In this document: in pieces, positions 1 to 8,822 of the stretch
Numbering within the stretch: position 1 is the stretch's first letter
Layout of the letters: the number at the start of each line of letters is the position of its first letter
IMG/VR virus record: IMGVR_UViG_3300050034_000403
Coordinates: 1-64,000 of that record
Reading direction: 5' to 3' (one strand)
DNA length: 64,000 nucleotides
Source: a virus
Notes under the pieces: model-generated
Database searches by the model: none
Told to the model about the DNA's origin: nothing
Seen by the model: only the letters and a program-made list of their open reading frames with translations
Position numbers and translations under genes: made by a program

Positions 1-807
1 CCCATGCTGCGGCGGATGCGGCGCCGCTCTACCGAGAACGTGATTGCGGAGATGCTGCACCTGCATGAAGCGTACGGCGTCAGCGCCATCAACTTCTACG
101 ACGACGAGCTGAACGTCAATCCTAACCTTGTAGATTTAATGCGAAGCATTCAATCTACCGGCATTGACTGGCGCCTGCGCGGCTTTGTCCGGTCCGATCT
201 GTTCACGGAGGAGCAGGCCGAGGCCATGTATGCAGCCGGCTTCCGTTGGCTGCTCTGCGGCTTTGAGTCAGCGCATCCACGGATGTTGCGCAACATGAAC
301 AAAAAATCCACCGTGGCCAATAATACCCGCATGTTGCACATCGCTCACCAGCACGGGCTCAAGGTCAAGGCGCTGATGAGCTTTGGCCACCCAGCGGAAT
401 CGGAAGCCACAATCCTGACCACGCGCGACTGGTTGCTTCAGGAAAAGCCCGACGACTTCGACTGCACCATCATCACCACATATCCTGGCTGCGCCTACTA
501 CGACTACGCACGCCTTCAGGAAGATGGCCTTTATGTCTTTGAAACCCACGGGGACAAGCTCTACACGCACGACGTGAACTACGCCACGGATGCCATGTAT
601 TACAAAGGCAAGCCCGGCGACTACAAGTCGTACGTCTGGACCGATGACCTTTCGCCCGAGCGGCTGGTCGAGCTGCGGGATGCGGTGGAGGCAGAAGTGC
701 GGGACAAGCTGAAAATCCCCTTCTATGCCGGTGTGGCAGCTCTTCAGTTCGAGCACTCCATGGGGCAGGGCAATATCCCAGCACAAATCTTACGGAGTTC
801 ACGATAA
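1..807 (+). CDS. Radical SAM-type enzyme, C-terminal part (cut by window edge)
   Basis: The reading frame is open at base 1, so the N-terminus is missing, including any CxxxCxxC iron-sulfur motif. What remains looks like the second half of a radical SAM barrel of the B12-binding/MiaB-like type: INFYDDELN, then FRWLLCGFESAHPRMLRNMNK, then GLKVKALMSFGHPAESEATI, the usual strand-turn pattern of these enzymes. The gene is followed after 17 bases by a glycosyltransferase, which suggests a joint role in modifying a glycan, nucleotide or protein. Family assignment is by pattern only; the substrate cannot be told. An ATG at base 4 is unlikely to be the true start because the fold begins earlier. Confidence 0.7.
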   Translation, partial: PMLRRMRRRSTENVIAEMLHLHEAYGVSAINFYDDELNVNPNLVDLMRSIQSTGIDWRLRGFVRSDLFTEEQAEAMYAAGFRWLLCGFESAHPRMLRNMNKKSTVANNTRMLHIAHQHGLKVKALMSFGHPAESEATILTTRDWLLQEKPDDFDCTIITTYPGCAYYDYARLQEDGLYVFETHGDKLYTHDVNYATDAMYYKGKPGDYKSYVWTDDLSPERLVELRDAVEAEVRDKLKIPFYAGVAALQFEHSMGQGNIPAQILRSSR

Positions 808-824
808 AGTACAGCGGAGGAAGC

Positions 825-1484
825 ATGACAGACTATCGTGCCTATATTTTCCATGTAAACCGCGAAGATCTTCTCCAAAAAGCGGTGGCAAGCGCACGCG
901 ATTTGTGGAAGGAATTAACCGTCGTTGACAATTCCACAAACGGACTTGAAGTGCCGATCCCGTATGTCCACGTGCTTCGCCCTACGGTGCCGCTGACCGC
1001 AATCCAGTCCATTAATTTCGCGATGATGAATACCCGAACACAGGGCGCAAAGATTGCGATCTGGATGCATTCGGACGCTGAAGCCCATCCAGGCTCGTGC
1101 TTGGCTTTGGTGGAGTATGCTCGGCGGATGAATGTCGAAGGACGCAAGTGGGGCACTCTCTTCACCAACTATGACGCTTTGGCAGCGCTGAACACAGAGC
1201 TGATCGACACAGTCGGACTCTGGGATACAACGTTCCACTCCTACTTTGGTGATAACGACTATTACCGTCGTATTCGTCTTGCTGGCTATGAATGCATCGA
1301 TACTGGTATCCCGGTTTACCATACGGCAAGCCAGACCATCAACAGCGACCCAGAACTGCGTTTTCGCAACTCGATCACCTTTCCGTTGTACCAAGCATAT
1401 TACGTTGCCAAGTATGGCGGTTCACCGGGAAATGAAACCTACTCAACGCCTTTCAACCGGCAGGGCAGCACAAACCTCAAGTAG
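825..1484 (+). CDS. Small family 2-like glycosyltransferase
   Basis: The 219-residue protein has the layout of a GT-A glycosyltransferase. A nucleotide-binding first half contains TVVDNSTNG near residue 35. IWMHSDAEAHPG near residue 80 sits where the metal-binding DxD-type motif is expected (here HSDAE). A late GDNDYYRRIRLAGYECI segment resembles the acceptor/catalytic helix of GT2 enzymes. There is no membrane segment. An AGGAAG ribosome-binding site precedes the ATG. It is paired with the radical SAM gene upstream, and the two are probably co-transcribed. Phage GT2 enzymes usually modify host surface glycans, phage DNA or virion proteins; which applies here is unknown. Confidence 0.65.
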   Translation: MTDYRAYIFHVNREDLLQKAVASARDLWKELTVVDNSTNGLEVPIPYVHVLRPTVPLTAIQSINFAMMNTRTQGAKIAIWMHSDAEAHPGSCLALVEYARRMNVEGRKWGTLFTNYDALAALNTELIDTVGLWDTTFHSYFGDNDYYRRIRLAGYECIDTGIPVYHTASQTINSDPELRFRNSITFPLYQAYYVAKYGGSPGNETYSTPFNRQGSTNLK

Positions 1485-1497
1485 CCAAAAACCGTCC

Positions 1498-1537
1498 TTG
1501 ACCGTCTTTAACTCTAAAGCGTTATAATTGGCGCGCC
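1498..1537 (+). promoter_or_regulatory. Leader promoter of array A
   Basis: TTGACC (1498-1503), a 19-base spacer and TATAAT (1523-1528) end nine bases before the first repeat of array A. The same arrangement, with AAAGCGTTATAAT in common, stands at the right end of array C on the other strand (63203-63233). The match outside any gene argues for a conserved CRISPR leader that starts transcription at the array boundary. Confidence 0.7.
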
Positions 1538-1981
1538 ATCACAACGTAGTCAAAGTGCGTCGTAAAGATGCAACAAAGCGCAATAATTTTCTATTTAGGA
1601 GCGTTGCAGTAGCAAAGCAGTCGCAGTGCATCGCACAGATGCAACATTTGCACCACTTGAAAAATGCACAGAATTGGTAGCAGTAAGACAGTTGAAGTGC
1701 ACCGAGCAGGTGCAACACCTGGAACTAATCGACCGTGTAGTCAAAGTGCATCGAACAGATGCAACGTTATGCGCCGTGACTTTGGCCAAAGGAATCACCA
1801 CATAGCAATGCTGTTGAAGTGCATCGGATAGATGCAACCGGCAATTGATCGCAGCAACTTTTGGGGATCTGGAGCACTAGATAGTTAAAGTGCATCGCAT
1901 AGATGCAACTCCATCTTCAGCGCAGTATCGTTGCTGACAGTTCCGTCGCAACGCAGTATGAGTGCATCGAACAGATGCAAC
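1538..1981 (+). CRISPR. CRISPR-like array A, 7 divergent repeats
   Basis: Seven 37-base units end at 1574, 1645, 1716, 1765, 1838, 1909 and 1981. Spacing is 71, 71, 49, 73, 71 and 72 bases, so spacers are mostly 34-36 bases and one is about 12. Each unit ends in a hairpin such as TGCATCGAACAGATGCA followed by AC. No two neighbouring repeats are identical, but the stem is kept. Unit 3 changes both arms (TGCACC/GGTGCA) and unit 1 uses a G-U pair that exists only in plus-strand RNA. The leader lies on the left, so transcription is rightward. The repeats match those of array C in reverse orientation. No cas gene is adjacent. Confidence 0.8.
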
Positions 1982-2047
1982 TGTTTGAGATTGGCCCGAC
2001 AAAAAATCACCGTTGCGTTTTAGCTGGCATCGGGGGATGATGCGGTC

Positions 2048-2716
2048 ATGGAACAAGTGACTGAACCTCTTTCCGAGTCCCCCGCCCCCGTTCTTCCCAC
2101 AGAAACGGATGCCAGCTCAAAAGTACGCGGCGGCAAAGCCAGAATGAACGAGCTGACGCCATCCAAACGGCGTGCGCTTGGCCGCAAAGCAGCGCAGGCA
2201 CGCTGGGGAAAAGACAAGAACCCAACAACCGACGAAAAGGCACCCCGCAAGCGCCGCAAAGCCAAGTTCGTCATTGAGCGTCCGGTGTCTGCGCCAAATG
2301 CACGACGTGAAACGCGAGTCTTCGGCATTGCGCTGACGGCTGCGGAGAAGCGTCTCGCTCGGGCGATCGAAGAGCGTGCGCGCGCGGCCTCTACCTGGGC
2401 TGTTTTGAATGCCGAGATCCCCAGTCTGCAAAGAACCATCGCGGCGCTGCGCAATCAGCAGAATCCAGTTGCAAACGGACAAGGCTACGAACCACAACTG
2501 CCAGACGGTTCCGGCTATCAATCCAATGCCGGCTACGACCTTACACGCGTGGTTTCGGACGCTCCTGTGCCCTTTGTCGCGCCGCAGCAAGCGGCACGCA
2601 CCTTAGCGGCTTCACGCGTCGGTGGCGGTGCCGTAGAGACTGTTCTTGACGATGCCTTAGACGACGAAGACAAGTTTCTCAACGGCAGCGGTATGGCTGG
2701 AGGAAATTGGCACTAA
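2048..2716 (+). CDS. Hypothetical protein with GGKARxxxLTPxxRxxxxRKAAxARWGK motif
   Basis: The 222-residue protein carries GGKARMNELTPSKRRALGRK followed by AAQARWGK near residues 29-56. This basic motif is common in small phage and mobile-element proteins and probably binds nucleic acid. A Lys/Arg-rich stretch (KAPRKRRKAKFVIERP) follows, then a helical segment with conserved-looking AEKRLARAIEERARAAS, and a low-complexity, Gly-rich, acidic C-terminus. It lies 66 bases downstream of array A on the same strand and may be transcribed through the array. No catalytic motif is seen and no function is assigned. Confidence 0.6.
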   Translation: MEQVTEPLSESPAPVLPTETDASSKVRGGKARMNELTPSKRRALGRKAAQARWGKDKNPTTDEKAPRKRRKAKFVIERPVSAPNARRETRVFGIALTAAEKRLARAIEERARAASTWAVLNAEIPSLQRTIAALRNQQNPVANGQGYEPQLPDGSGYQSNAGYDLTRVVSDAPVPFVAPQQAARTLAASRVGGGAVETVLDDALDDEDKFLNGSGMAGGNWH

Positions 2717-2717
2717 C

Positions 2718-2999
2718 ATGCACACAGATTCAAAATTCGAATGGGCCGATAGAACCAAGGGCATCATTTCCGATCATGCGCGCGGGATGAAGACACTGGC
2801 GATTGCCACAAAATGGAACGTCTCGCGCGCTTGGGTGCTTCAGAACGTTAGCGAAAGCGATTATTACTCCAGAAGTAATAAAAACAAGTATGCTCTACAA
2901 AGAAAAATTCAATTTCAGCTTCTGGAAGAGTATCCGCAGACTTTCAAAGAAATCATGAGCGCCGATCTTCAATCGCCAGGATCTGAATCAAATCGCTAA
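2718..2999 (+). CDS. Small helix-turn-helix-like protein
   Basis: The 93-residue protein starts one base after the preceding stop codon, so the two genes are coupled. Residues 14-40 (GIISDHARGMKTLAIATKWN then VSRAWVLQNV) read like a helix-turn-helix of the resolvase/transposase or sigma-4 type. The rest is helical and polar. Its end overlaps the convergent minus-strand gene by four bases, marking the boundary of the large minus-strand block. It may be a regulator, but no target can be named. Confidence 0.5.
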   Translation: MHTDSKFEWADRTKGIISDHARGMKTLAIATKWNVSRAWVLQNVSESDYYSRSNKNKYALQRKIQFQLLEEYPQTFKEIMSADLQSPGSESNR

Positions 3000-3913
3000 G
3001 CGGCTTCCCCTACCATCCGAAACACGCCCTTGCGCGGGGAACGGCCAGAGTGGCAATTCTCACGAAAGCAGCAAGGGACAGGCCAATCGCAGGTAGAAAG
3101 CTGCGGCTCGGGCAGCGAGTCCAGATTCTGGACTTTTTCGAGTTTGCTGGCCGTCAGATCAAGAATGCGCTGACGCGCCGATTTCTCTGGCACCGGAATC
3201 TCGACGGTAAAGCACAGGTCCTGAAGCACGCCATCATCGAGCATCGCCTGAAGCCAATCGTGGGTCGAAATGTCGTCAAAATCTTCCCGCCAAACTGGAA
3301 GCCAGGTGCTTTTAAAGCCCTCGCTCACATCGTTTTTCTTGCGAAAACGCAGCTTTTTGTTGACCGGATGTCTCAGGCCTCGCGTCCAAGAAGAATGCCG
3401 TTTTCCGCTCCGATTTTGGCCGAGGACAACCACCACTTGCTGCAGTGGTAGGCCATAGGCACAGACAGCACCCATGCTTTGCCAGGAGCGGCACTCGTGG
3501 TAATGGCGATCATCGTTCCAGCTCGATACCAGCACGATGCGGCGCAGATGAAGTCCATCCGGAGAGAGAAAGCACGACGGCTTCCATAGCGGAAGATCTT
3601 CAGGAATCTTCCAAGGTGGTTCGCTTGGTTTGCGGATCGCCGTTGTCACGATGTCGGCAAGGCAGGCAAGATGGGACACTTCAGCGTGCACGTCGTAGCT
3701 GGATGTGGCCAGCCCAGGCTCAACACCAAGGCCATAAACTTGTTCACCAGCCACCTCCCCCCAATCTTTCCGTTCTGCTTCCAGAACTCCTGCTCGCACT
3801 CCCGCTTGGAGCATCTGAATAGCGTCCATTTTGTATCGCTGCCAGGACAGCATCCAGAACGCCATGCGAGAACATTTTTCGAATGCAGTAAGTATTTCAG
3901 CACTTGGTTGCAT
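2996..3913 (-). CDS. Putative PD-(D/E)XK / RecB-like nuclease with Cys cluster
   Basis: The ATG at 3913 was chosen over a GTG at 3922; neither has a strong ribosome-binding site. Near the N-terminus, SAEILTAFEKCSRMAFW resembles the first helix plus first Cys of RecB/Cas4-like nucleases. HLACLADIV and RRIVLVSSWNDDRH...ECRSW could be the core motifs. The C-terminus has CDWPVPCCFRENC, a Cys cluster like the iron-sulfur ligands of that superfamily. The assignment rests on pattern alone and the metal ligands are not certain. It is the last gene of the minus-strand block, after an endonuclease gene. Alternative: an unrelated zinc-binding phage protein. Confidence 0.45.
   Translation of the reverse strand: MQPSAEILTAFEKCSRMAFWMLSWQRYKMDAIQMLQAGVRAGVLEAERKDWGEVAGEQVYGLGVEPGLATSSYDVHAEVSHLACLADIVTTAIRKPSEPPWKIPEDLPLWKPSCFLSPDGLHLRRIVLVSSWNDDRHYHECRSWQSMGAVCAYGLPLQQVVVVLGQNRSGKRHSSWTRGLRHPVNKKLRFRKKNDVSEGFKSTWLPVWREDFDDISTHDWLQAMLDDGVLQDLCFTVEIPVPEKSARQRILDLTASKLEKVQNLDSLPEPQLSTCDWPVPCCFRENCHSGRSPRKGVFRMVGEAA
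3118..3134. repeat. AGTCC palindrome copy 1 (inside a gene)
   Basis: AGTCCAGATTCTGGACT followed by TTTTTCG lies within the coding sequence of the putative nuclease. It differs by one central base from the intergenic copy at 4548-4564, so the element itself, not only the protein sequence, seems to be shared. Confidence 0.55.
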
Positions 3914-4532
3914 ATCGCCCACACACCATAAAAGGTTGCGTTACCGCTTTTTCAACTGGCCATCCTTTTTTCAATCTTTGCCTCAACCTGCTTGACTTAA
4001 TTCCTACAATTCTGGCAAGATCAGTCACAGTTACTTGCAAGCCTTTCCATTCAACGTGCACATTATTGCGCTTGTTATTTTGCTGTTCAGTCCGGGTTGC
4101 CCATCTGCAATTTTCAGGAGTATAGCCTTTATCGTTATCTCTCCTATCCAGCTGCATTCCCTTGGGGCATTCGCCCATGTCTGTTCTAAAGTCGGGGAAT
4201 GACGCACGCCATCTTTCGCATACTCCGATGCCGCGTGCACCATAATACTTAAAATCGGTTCGACGAGGGTTATAGCATCTTCTCATCATATTGAACCACG
4301 CGGAGTATTCAGCTGTGGCTTTTTTGCCTACATATTCTCCATGCACAAGCACCTTTAAAGCTTTGGACATATTATTTTTTGCTTTTTCTGAATGATGGCG
4401 TTTGTGGCCAGCTACATATTTACGCGGTTCTCCGGCTTTTGTTCCATCGCGTTTGCATCCATAGCGAAAAGGAGCCGTCTTTTCTCCGCATCCACATTGG
4501 CAGTATCCGTAAGGTACGCTCGATTCAGACAA
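3897..4532 (-). CDS. HNH-like homing endonuclease
   Basis: The 211-residue protein starts at TTG 4532 after AAGGAG. An N-terminal Cys-rich segment (YCQCGCGEKT) is followed by SAWFNMMRRCYNPRRTDFKY, then YGARGIGVCERW, MQLDRRDNDKGYTPENCRWA and TRTEQQNNKR. This is the signature of a phage mobile HNH-type endonuclease family. A closely similar core is found in the plus-strand gene at 60433-61140. The C-terminus (VTDLARIVGIKSSRLRQRLK) is a helix-turn-helix that probably gives target specificity. The gene sits between an ejection-protein gene and the putative nuclease, overlaps the latter by 17 bases, and is probably a selfish insertion. Confidence 0.75.
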   Translation of the reverse strand: MSESSVPYGYCQCGCGEKTAPFRYGCKRDGTKAGEPRKYVAGHKRHHSEKAKNNMSKALKVLVHGEYVGKKATAEYSAWFNMMRRCYNPRRTDFKYYGARGIGVCERWRASFPDFRTDMGECPKGMQLDRRDNDKGYTPENCRWATRTEQQNNKRNNVHVEWKGLQVTVTDLARIVGIKSSRLRQRLKKGWPVEKAVTQPFMVCGRYATKC

Positions 4533-4547
4533 TTTAATATTCTCCTT

Positions 4548-4564
4548 AGTCCAGAATCTGGACT
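4548..4564. repeat. AGTCC palindrome copy 2
   Basis: AGTCCAGAATCTGGACT is an 8+1+8 palindrome followed on the plus strand by TTTTTCG. Its near twin with the same T-run lies at 3118-3134, inside the putative nuclease gene. Three further variants are at 53731, 54746 and 59204. Confidence 0.6.
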
Positions 4565-4573
4565 TTTTCGGAC

Positions 4574-7285
4574 TTAGTCTTCTGTTCCAGAATCATCTTC
4601 CGTTGTCGTATCGTCCGTCTCTGGCTCGTCCTGGTCTGGTGAAGTCGCATCAGACTCTCCCGCATCTGGCGCTGTTTCGTCAGGCGTCTCATCCTGTGCG
4701 CCCTGCTGCTGTAGTTGTTGCTGCCGCTTCAGTGCTTCCTGCCGCAGTTGCTGCAACGTCTTGGGCGTCGACGCTGTAGCGCCGCTGCCAGCCACAAAAG
4801 CCGTAAGGGCTTGCGACACTGGAAACTTCTTTTTCTTTGCAGCTTTCACCATCGTATTCAAGTTCTGCGTAAAAACTGCTTTCTCTTCTTCCGGAAGACG
4901 ATTGAACATCGCGACTTCTCTTGGTGTAACCTTTGCAAGCCAGTTGGTCACTTCAGGTCGTTCTAACAAAGCGGCAAGTGCATGAGAACCAGCAAGAATC
5001 ACCGGAGCCATCGCAACTTCTGCAAACGCATATCCTGGATGGCCCATTCCAGCCGACATAATCGACATAGGAACTGTCCAGAAAAGCGAGTTGAGCGTAC
5101 GTCTAATACCTTGCTGGCGAAAGCTTTCTGCCGTCGACGCAATACCCGCTTTTATGTTTGCCAAACGATCTGCGGGGGTAACCGTCTGATCCTTCGGCCG
5201 GTCCGGTGGAGCAACGCGTTCGGCTGGTGCAACCGTTCCTTCAGCTGGCGCGGGAGGTTCAGGCTCCGTTTGCAGACGGTATCCTGGACGCAAGTCGTCC
5301 TCCGTCGGAGGCTCTGGCTCTGGCTTCAAGCGATAACCTTCGCGCAAATCGTCTTCCGAGGGAGGTGATGGAATCTGCTTTCTTGCCTTGCGAAGCTGAT
5401 CCTCCGTCTGCATTTTTTTCAGTTGTTCCCGCCGCGCCTGTACCTTCTCGTAGTCTTTGACTAACGAAGGGTCGTATACTTGCGCCGCATTCAAACGCTC
5501 TCGGTCATTCTCCTCGTCGAACTGCTCGGGATTGGCCTCCCGCTTGCGAATCTCGTCTTGCGTTTTTGGAACATGCCGTTCCCGTCCAAATGCCTTTTGG
5601 TATTTCTGCGTCTCCTCGCGAGCAGATTTCAAGTCATCCAGCGCCCCTGCGTTCAAAGACGCTCTTGTTTCGGCCTGATCGAGCGTCTTGAGAAGCTGCT
5701 TCATCTCGCCAAGCAAAGGACCTTCGTACTTTCCGCTGTAAACGTTACGGCCAACAATTGATCTTGCACGATGAACCTGTTCTGCCGGGATTGCAGCCCC
5801 TGCTTGCGGATTGAAATCAATAGGCTCTGGTTCAAAACCGTTGGTCGAGGCAATCTTGTCGACTTCTGCTCTTTTCTCTGGGGGAAGATCCCAATAATCT
5901 TCTTTGTACCCCTGCGATTTCATAATCGCTGCACGATCTTTTGCATACTGCGATTCGGGAGGTGCATCTTCCGGATCGGGGGTAAGCTGGTTAACCATTC
6001 TTGTCACTTCGGGGGAGATCGCAGTGATCTTTTTCAGTGGTTCAGAAATCTCCCCGCCATCGATCGTGACTCCGGCCATCTTGTCGTGCCAGGGCTTCCA
6101 TGCCTTATCTTTTGCTGCCTTGGCTTTGGCTTTGGTGGCATCTTCCTTGCCATAATAGGCGCTTGTATCCTGCTGAAGTCCCGCTTCTTCTGCACGCCGC
6201 AGTTCAAGCGCATGATCGGTTGCAGCGTTTTCCTGCGCAATCTGATCGGCAGCGGCCTTATGCTTTGCCCTAATTCTGTCGTTTTCCGCGCGAACTTTTT
6301 CGACCTCCGCAGCGTGCTTGGTACGCACGCGCGTATTATCCGCCCGCACTTTGGCGACATCGAGTCCATGCTTGGCCCGTTCGACTTCGTCGGTCGCTTT
6401 TACTTTGTCCGCACGCGTCAGCTCTTTCCCTGCCGTTTCGTGCAAAGCATCTTGCGTTTTCTCCAAGTGCTCACGTGCAGCATCCACATTGGCTTTTACT
6501 GTGCTTTGCGCAAGTTTTTTCAATCCGCGCGGCCCAGTACCGGTAATCGCTTCCGCAGCACCACGAGCCGCAGCGCCTCCTGCACCAAAAACTTTTTTAG
6601 TTGCGTGCGGCACTAAAAGCATTGCTGCATTGCCTGCAACAGTTCCGAGAGCACCAGCAATGTCGCCAGAACCCCATTGCGTACCGGCCTGTTCGCCCAC
6701 CTGCTGCCACCATGGACCCACACTAGGCACAGCCGTAGCAAGCGCATGAGCAGCCGTCTTTTGAGCATGTTCACGCGCAACGTATTTATTTGGTGCCGTA
6801 CGCGCTTGTTGAAATTCGCTGGCTGTCTGTTGCATTTGCTGCGACGTTGGATCAATCCAAAAACGCTTGGCAAGTAGACCAGCTCTGCCCGTCTTTTCAA
6901 CTACCTTTGCTTCTTCTGGATTCTGTGCCCCTTCTACTACCCCGTGATAAAGTCCGGACACTGCACCACCAACCGCCTGTCCAGCGCTTGACACAAATCT
7001 CGATGCTGCACCACCTACAGGCTTCGCAGCTTCTTCTGGCGCATACATCGGTCGTCCCGCAGCATTTTTTCCTGCGATGCGTACGCCAGGAGGAAGATTT
7101 GCGCTCCGCAATCCGGAGAGATTGCGCTTGATGACATCATCGCCCAGGTTCGAGTATTGCGGAAACGCTGCGCGGAAGCGCTTTGGATCGGAAAGGTTCT
7201 GAAGAATACGGTCATCCGACCAGTCTTTCAGACCGGGATACTTGGTGCGAACTTCCTGAACCGGATTCCATGCTTTGTCTGGCAT
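4574..7285 (-). CDS. Large internal virion / DNA-ejection protein candidate
   Basis: The 903-residue protein begins KAWNPVQEVRTKYPGLKDWSDD, with a following FPQYSNLGDDVIKRNL segment. It has Gly/Ala-rich regions, then a long charged coiled-coil stretch (about residues 235-390, rich in K/E/A: AKHGLDVAKVRADNTR, VEKVRAENDRIRAKHKAAAD). A Pro/Glu-rich repeat follows (PPSEDDLREGYRLKPEPEPP / PPTEDDLRPGYRLQTEPEPP), then a hydrophobic segment around VPMSIMSAGMGHPGYAFAEV and an acidic low-complexity tail. Length, composition and position after two similar genes fit the trio of ejection proteins of podoviruses. No lytic transglycosylase motif is seen. Confidence 0.55.
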   Translation of the reverse strand: MPDKAWNPVQEVRTKYPGLKDWSDDRILQNLSDPKRFRAAFPQYSNLGDDVIKRNLSGLRSANLPPGVRIAGKNAAGRPMYAPEEAAKPVGGAASRFVSSAGQAVGGAVSGLYHGVVEGAQNPEEAKVVEKTGRAGLLAKRFWIDPTSQQMQQTASEFQQARTAPNKYVAREHAQKTAAHALATAVPSVGPWWQQVGEQAGTQWGSGDIAGALGTVAGNAAMLLVPHATKKVFGAGGAAARGAAEAITGTGPRGLKKLAQSTVKANVDAAREHLEKTQDALHETAGKELTRADKVKATDEVERAKHGLDVAKVRADNTRVRTKHAAEVEKVRAENDRIRAKHKAAADQIAQENAATDHALELRRAEEAGLQQDTSAYYGKEDATKAKAKAAKDKAWKPWHDKMAGVTIDGGEISEPLKKITAISPEVTRMVNQLTPDPEDAPPESQYAKDRAAIMKSQGYKEDYWDLPPEKRAEVDKIASTNGFEPEPIDFNPQAGAAIPAEQVHRARSIVGRNVYSGKYEGPLLGEMKQLLKTLDQAETRASLNAGALDDLKSAREETQKYQKAFGRERHVPKTQDEIRKREANPEQFDEENDRERLNAAQVYDPSLVKDYEKVQARREQLKKMQTEDQLRKARKQIPSPPSEDDLREGYRLKPEPEPPTEDDLRPGYRLQTEPEPPAPAEGTVAPAERVAPPDRPKDQTVTPADRLANIKAGIASTAESFRQQGIRRTLNSLFWTVPMSIMSAGMGHPGYAFAEVAMAPVILAGSHALAALLERPEVTNWLAKVTPREVAMFNRLPEEEKAVFTQNLNTMVKAAKKKKFPVSQALTAFVAGSGATASTPKTLQQLRQEALKRQQQLQQQGAQDETPDETAPDAGESDATSPDQDEPETDDTTTEDDSGTED

Positions 7286-8812
7286 TTATCTCCACCCTGG
7301 CGGTAAAGCCCCCGAGGTACCCGGACGGTTTGTCTGCGGTGCAGGTGCCGGCGCGTTTCCGCCACCGCTAGGCGCATTAAGCCCCGCTTGGTGAGCCATT
7401 GCCCAAAGATTTCTTTTACGAGCCTTCATCGTCAGGTCTGCATAGTGAAGTGCGCTCTTCAGCGCCTGTGGAGAGTTTGACTCGGTAATGGATGATCTGA
7501 TCGCCGCAATTTCTCCTTGGGTTGCGCCAACGTTGGTAAACGCTCTTGCCATCTCGCCTTCAAGCGATGTTTTGACAGTTTCAAAATTCGTGGGCGCGGT
7601 TTCGCCCAAAGCTTTCGACCACGCCAAGCTTGCGCGATTAAACAAAGGAATACTTCCTGTGCCAAGGGTATCAACCAAGCTTCTGGCCAATTTCAAGTGA
7701 TCTTCAGCCGTTCCCAAAGCCGCTAAGTTTGATCCCAGTCCCTTCGGAATCAAAGCTTTATGCCCAGCGACGTTGATCTGATAACCGACGCTTGCCGGAG
7801 TAGTGTACTTACCCCGCTCGGCTTTTCCTGCAGACACGACCATGGTTTGGTTCAGATTGTCAGGATTCACGACAACCATTGGTCGTGCTTGTGCGGACGC
7901 CACCATACGAGCTTCGCCAGGGATAACGCTGGTTTGGCGGATATACTCGGGATAGCTTTTGAGCGCAGCCTGTTCCTCTGGACTTAACTCTTGCCCTTGA
8001 TTTTTTTTGACCAGGGCACGCATATACTCTGGACCAGGCGAAAGCGGGCGCTGCTCTGGGGGAGTGTAACCCTCCGGCATCGGCTCGGCGGTGATTGCTT
8101 CCGTCAGCGAATTCTGCATCGGCTGGTAATACTTACCATCAGCTCCCTTATACGGTTTTGTTCCCGCGAGGGGCTTGAGCATAGTCTTTTTGTCTGTGGT
8201 GCCCAGAACAGTATCCAGATAGTTATCCGTCAGCTTTTTAATTTCTTCTGGCGCTGCGTCTGGATGAAATCTTTTGATGGCATCCATACCACCCTGAACA
8301 GTTTCCATCATGCCAGCCGTGCCGGCTCGTGCTTTCTGAATTGCTTGATCTGCTTGCTGCTTCTCTGTCAAAGGTGCTGGCGCTGCTCCAGCCATCATTT
8401 GGGCTTCTGCTCGTGCGCGCAACTCCCCAGGCGTGCGCGGGGGCTTAACCGGCGCCGCTTGGCCTCTGGTCTGCAATGTCGGCTGATATCCGGGAGGTGC
8501 TGGAAGCTGTGTCGGTTCCGCTTTCGTCAGATGGAGCAAGTGCCCGAACTTTTGCATGGCGCCGGGCTGTTTGGCAAACATGCTGTTCCGGGCTTCAAGA
8601 GCTTGCGCAAGGTTCTGTTGCACTGCGTCTCGCTCTTTGCTTCCTTCTGGGAACGTCGCTAACTTCTGCTGCAGATTGCCAATGTTTGTCTGAAGCTCAT
8701 TGAAATTGGTGCCAAATTCCTTATCCGAAAGGTCTTCCTTCCGTGCCTGCCGATGTGCGGCAAGTTGACTTCCCAGATTCCATCCCGCATTCCATGCATC
8801 GCCGCTTGCCAT
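7286..8812 (-). CDS. Internal virion / ejection protein candidate
   Basis: The 508-residue, Ala/Gln/Lys-rich, mainly helical protein starts immediately upstream of the 903-residue gene, with its stop abutting that gene's start. The N-terminal AWNAGWNLGSQLAAHRQAR is typical of phage internal proteins. Later segments are coiled-coil-like (QTNIGNLQQKLATFPEGSKE), Pro-rich linkers, and a C-terminal helical domain with AFTNVGATQGEIAAIRSSIT. There are no enzyme motifs or signal peptide. With the genes at 8823 and 4574 it forms a compact three-gene block that probably encodes the inner core ejected with DNA. Confidence 0.5.
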   Translation of the reverse strand: MASGDAWNAGWNLGSQLAAHRQARKEDLSDKEFGTNFNELQTNIGNLQQKLATFPEGSKERDAVQQNLAQALEARNSMFAKQPGAMQKFGHLLHLTKAEPTQLPAPPGYQPTLQTRGQAAPVKPPRTPGELRARAEAQMMAGAAPAPLTEKQQADQAIQKARAGTAGMMETVQGGMDAIKRFHPDAAPEEIKKLTDNYLDTVLGTTDKKTMLKPLAGTKPYKGADGKYYQPMQNSLTEAITAEPMPEGYTPPEQRPLSPGPEYMRALVKKNQGQELSPEEQAALKSYPEYIRQTSVIPGEARMVASAQARPMVVVNPDNLNQTMVVSAGKAERGKYTTPASVGYQINVAGHKALIPKGLGSNLAALGTAEDHLKLARSLVDTLGTGSIPLFNRASLAWSKALGETAPTNFETVKTSLEGEMARAFTNVGATQGEIAAIRSSITESNSPQALKSALHYADLTMKARKRNLWAMAHQAGLNAPSGGGNAPAPAPQTNRPGTSGALPPGWR

Positions 8813-8822
8813 GCTTTACCCC

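Noticed and set aside
1595-1837. Minus-strand frame of 80 codons across array A
   Set aside because: It follows the hairpin repeats, has no ribosome-binding site and Cys/Thr/Ser-rich composition caused by the repeat.
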